Of a stretch of DNA of 64,000 nucleotides, positions 63,747 through 64,000 are shown piece by piece. This DNA is from Paraflavitalea sp966211765. GTDB lineage: Bacteria; Bacteroidota; Bacteroidia; Chitinophagales; Chitinophagaceae. The stretch is from assembly GCA_966211765.1 (NCBI GenBank), contig CBIHOV010000036.1, positions 23,227-87,226 on the forward strand. The letters run 5' to 3'. Under the pieces are notes generated by a model that was not told where the DNA came from, did no database searches, and saw only the letters and a program-made list of their open reading frames with translations. Numbering within the stretch: the first letter of the stretch is position 1; every line of letters starts with the position of its first letter. The position numbers and the translations under genes are program-made.

Positions 63747-64000
63747 TCAGGGTCCGAATCTGCGCTGCTGTATCTTGTCATATTCTTTTACGTATTCCGG
63801 ATGCTCGGTACGCATGCACCTGTCCCAGATCCTGAAATACAGTCCGTAATTTCCTTTGAACTTCGCATGGTGCAGGTTGTGGTAGGTGGAAGTGGCCAGT
63901 ATTTCGAACAGCACTGTGCGCCTGAACCATTTGGGCAAAATTTCATACCCCAGGTGCCCGTATACATTGATCACAAGGGAAGTGACTGCAAAAAGCATCA
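63747..64000 (-). CDS. Sterol desaturase/fatty acid hydroxylase family protein (partial, 5' end outside)
   Basis: At least 83 residues of the C-terminal part. STYHNLHHAKFKGNYGLYFR carries the HxxHH di-iron motif, and FRIWDRCMRTEHPEYVKEYD is the usual C-terminal block of the fatty acid hydroxylase superfamily. Family members are 250 aa or longer, so the Met at 63998 is probably internal and the gene continues beyond the window. Likely an integral-membrane di-iron oxygenase. Confidence 0.8.
   Translation of the reverse strand, partial: MLFAVTSLVINVYGHLGYEILPKWFRRTVLFEILATSTYHNLHHAKFKGNYGLYFRIWDRCMRTEHPEYVKEYDKIQQRRFGP

Noticed and set aside
1..64000. CRISPR array, rRNA, tRNA or insertion sequence
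   Set aside because: No regularly spaced direct repeats, tRNA-like clover leaf, rRNA sequence or transposase was noticed while reading; a covariance-model scan was not possible.

Overview
The window looks like chromosomal DNA of a Bacteroidota bacterium, most likely family Chitinophagaceae. The evidence is two proteins with type IX secretion C-terminal sorting domains, lipoproteins with short Cys-led mature ends followed by K/D/N-rich residues, a Reg_prop hybrid-type sensor kinase with a LytTR regulator, small AraC regulators of Bacteroidota type, and promoter boxes of the TAnnTTTG type (one with a TTG box exactly 19 nt upstream). I saw no tRNA, rRNA, CRISPR array, integrase or transposase.

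Layout. 1-7400: a plus-strand sugar operon with a secreted ThuA/dehydrogenase/HEAT/cupredoxin fusion, an MFS transporter, a ketose 3-epimerase-type TIM barrel and a Gfo/Idh/MocA oxidoreductase, closed by a strong terminator; this fits oxidation and cleavage of a sugar through a keto-sugar. 7400-24300: a mixed housekeeping stretch (astacin-type peptidase, serine hydrolases, ketopantoate reductase-like enzyme, Tat-exported phosphoesterase with a LacI-type palindrome upstream, Crp and AraC regulators, bacilliredoxin, glyoxalase-fold and NTF2-fold proteins, glycosyltransferase, topoisomerase III, alpha/beta hydrolase). 24400-30600: a di-heme cytochrome plus YceI protein, then a propeller-type sensor kinase with its LytTR regulator. 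30600-42900: surface and envelope proteins (T9SS cargo, TolB-like propeller, lipoprotein, leucine-rich repeat protein), an SDR/AraC pair, two small membrane proteins, and a TPR-lipoprotein histidine kinase with its response regulator. 43000-46800: a 54-aa secreted peptide gene with its own terminator, two unrecognised genes behind a canonical promoter, and a TPR lipoprotein.

46950-53661 is the standout. A plus-strand operon encodes a small P-loop ATPase with a helical N-terminal domain, an 838-aa STAND/NACHT-like ATPase, and a trypsin-like protease with an N-terminal effector-associated/CARD-like helical domain. It faces a convergent gene for a trypsin-like protease fused to a NUC1-type DNA/RNA non-specific endonuclease. 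All catalytic residues are visible. The architecture is that of an NLR-like, protease-relayed anti-phage or abortive-infection system in which the killing effector is a protease-nuclease instead of a gasdermin pore. This function is inferred; the domains and motifs are read from the sequence.

53900-64000: a serine-hydrolase lipoprotein, an N-terminally short GNAT protein, an lmo0937-type 51-aa membrane peptide, a CxxC-AraC regulator next to a fatty acid desaturase, a GH88/GH105 unsaturated glucuronyl hydrolase, a 1444-aa T9SS surface protein, and the 3' part of a sterol-desaturase-family gene running off the end.
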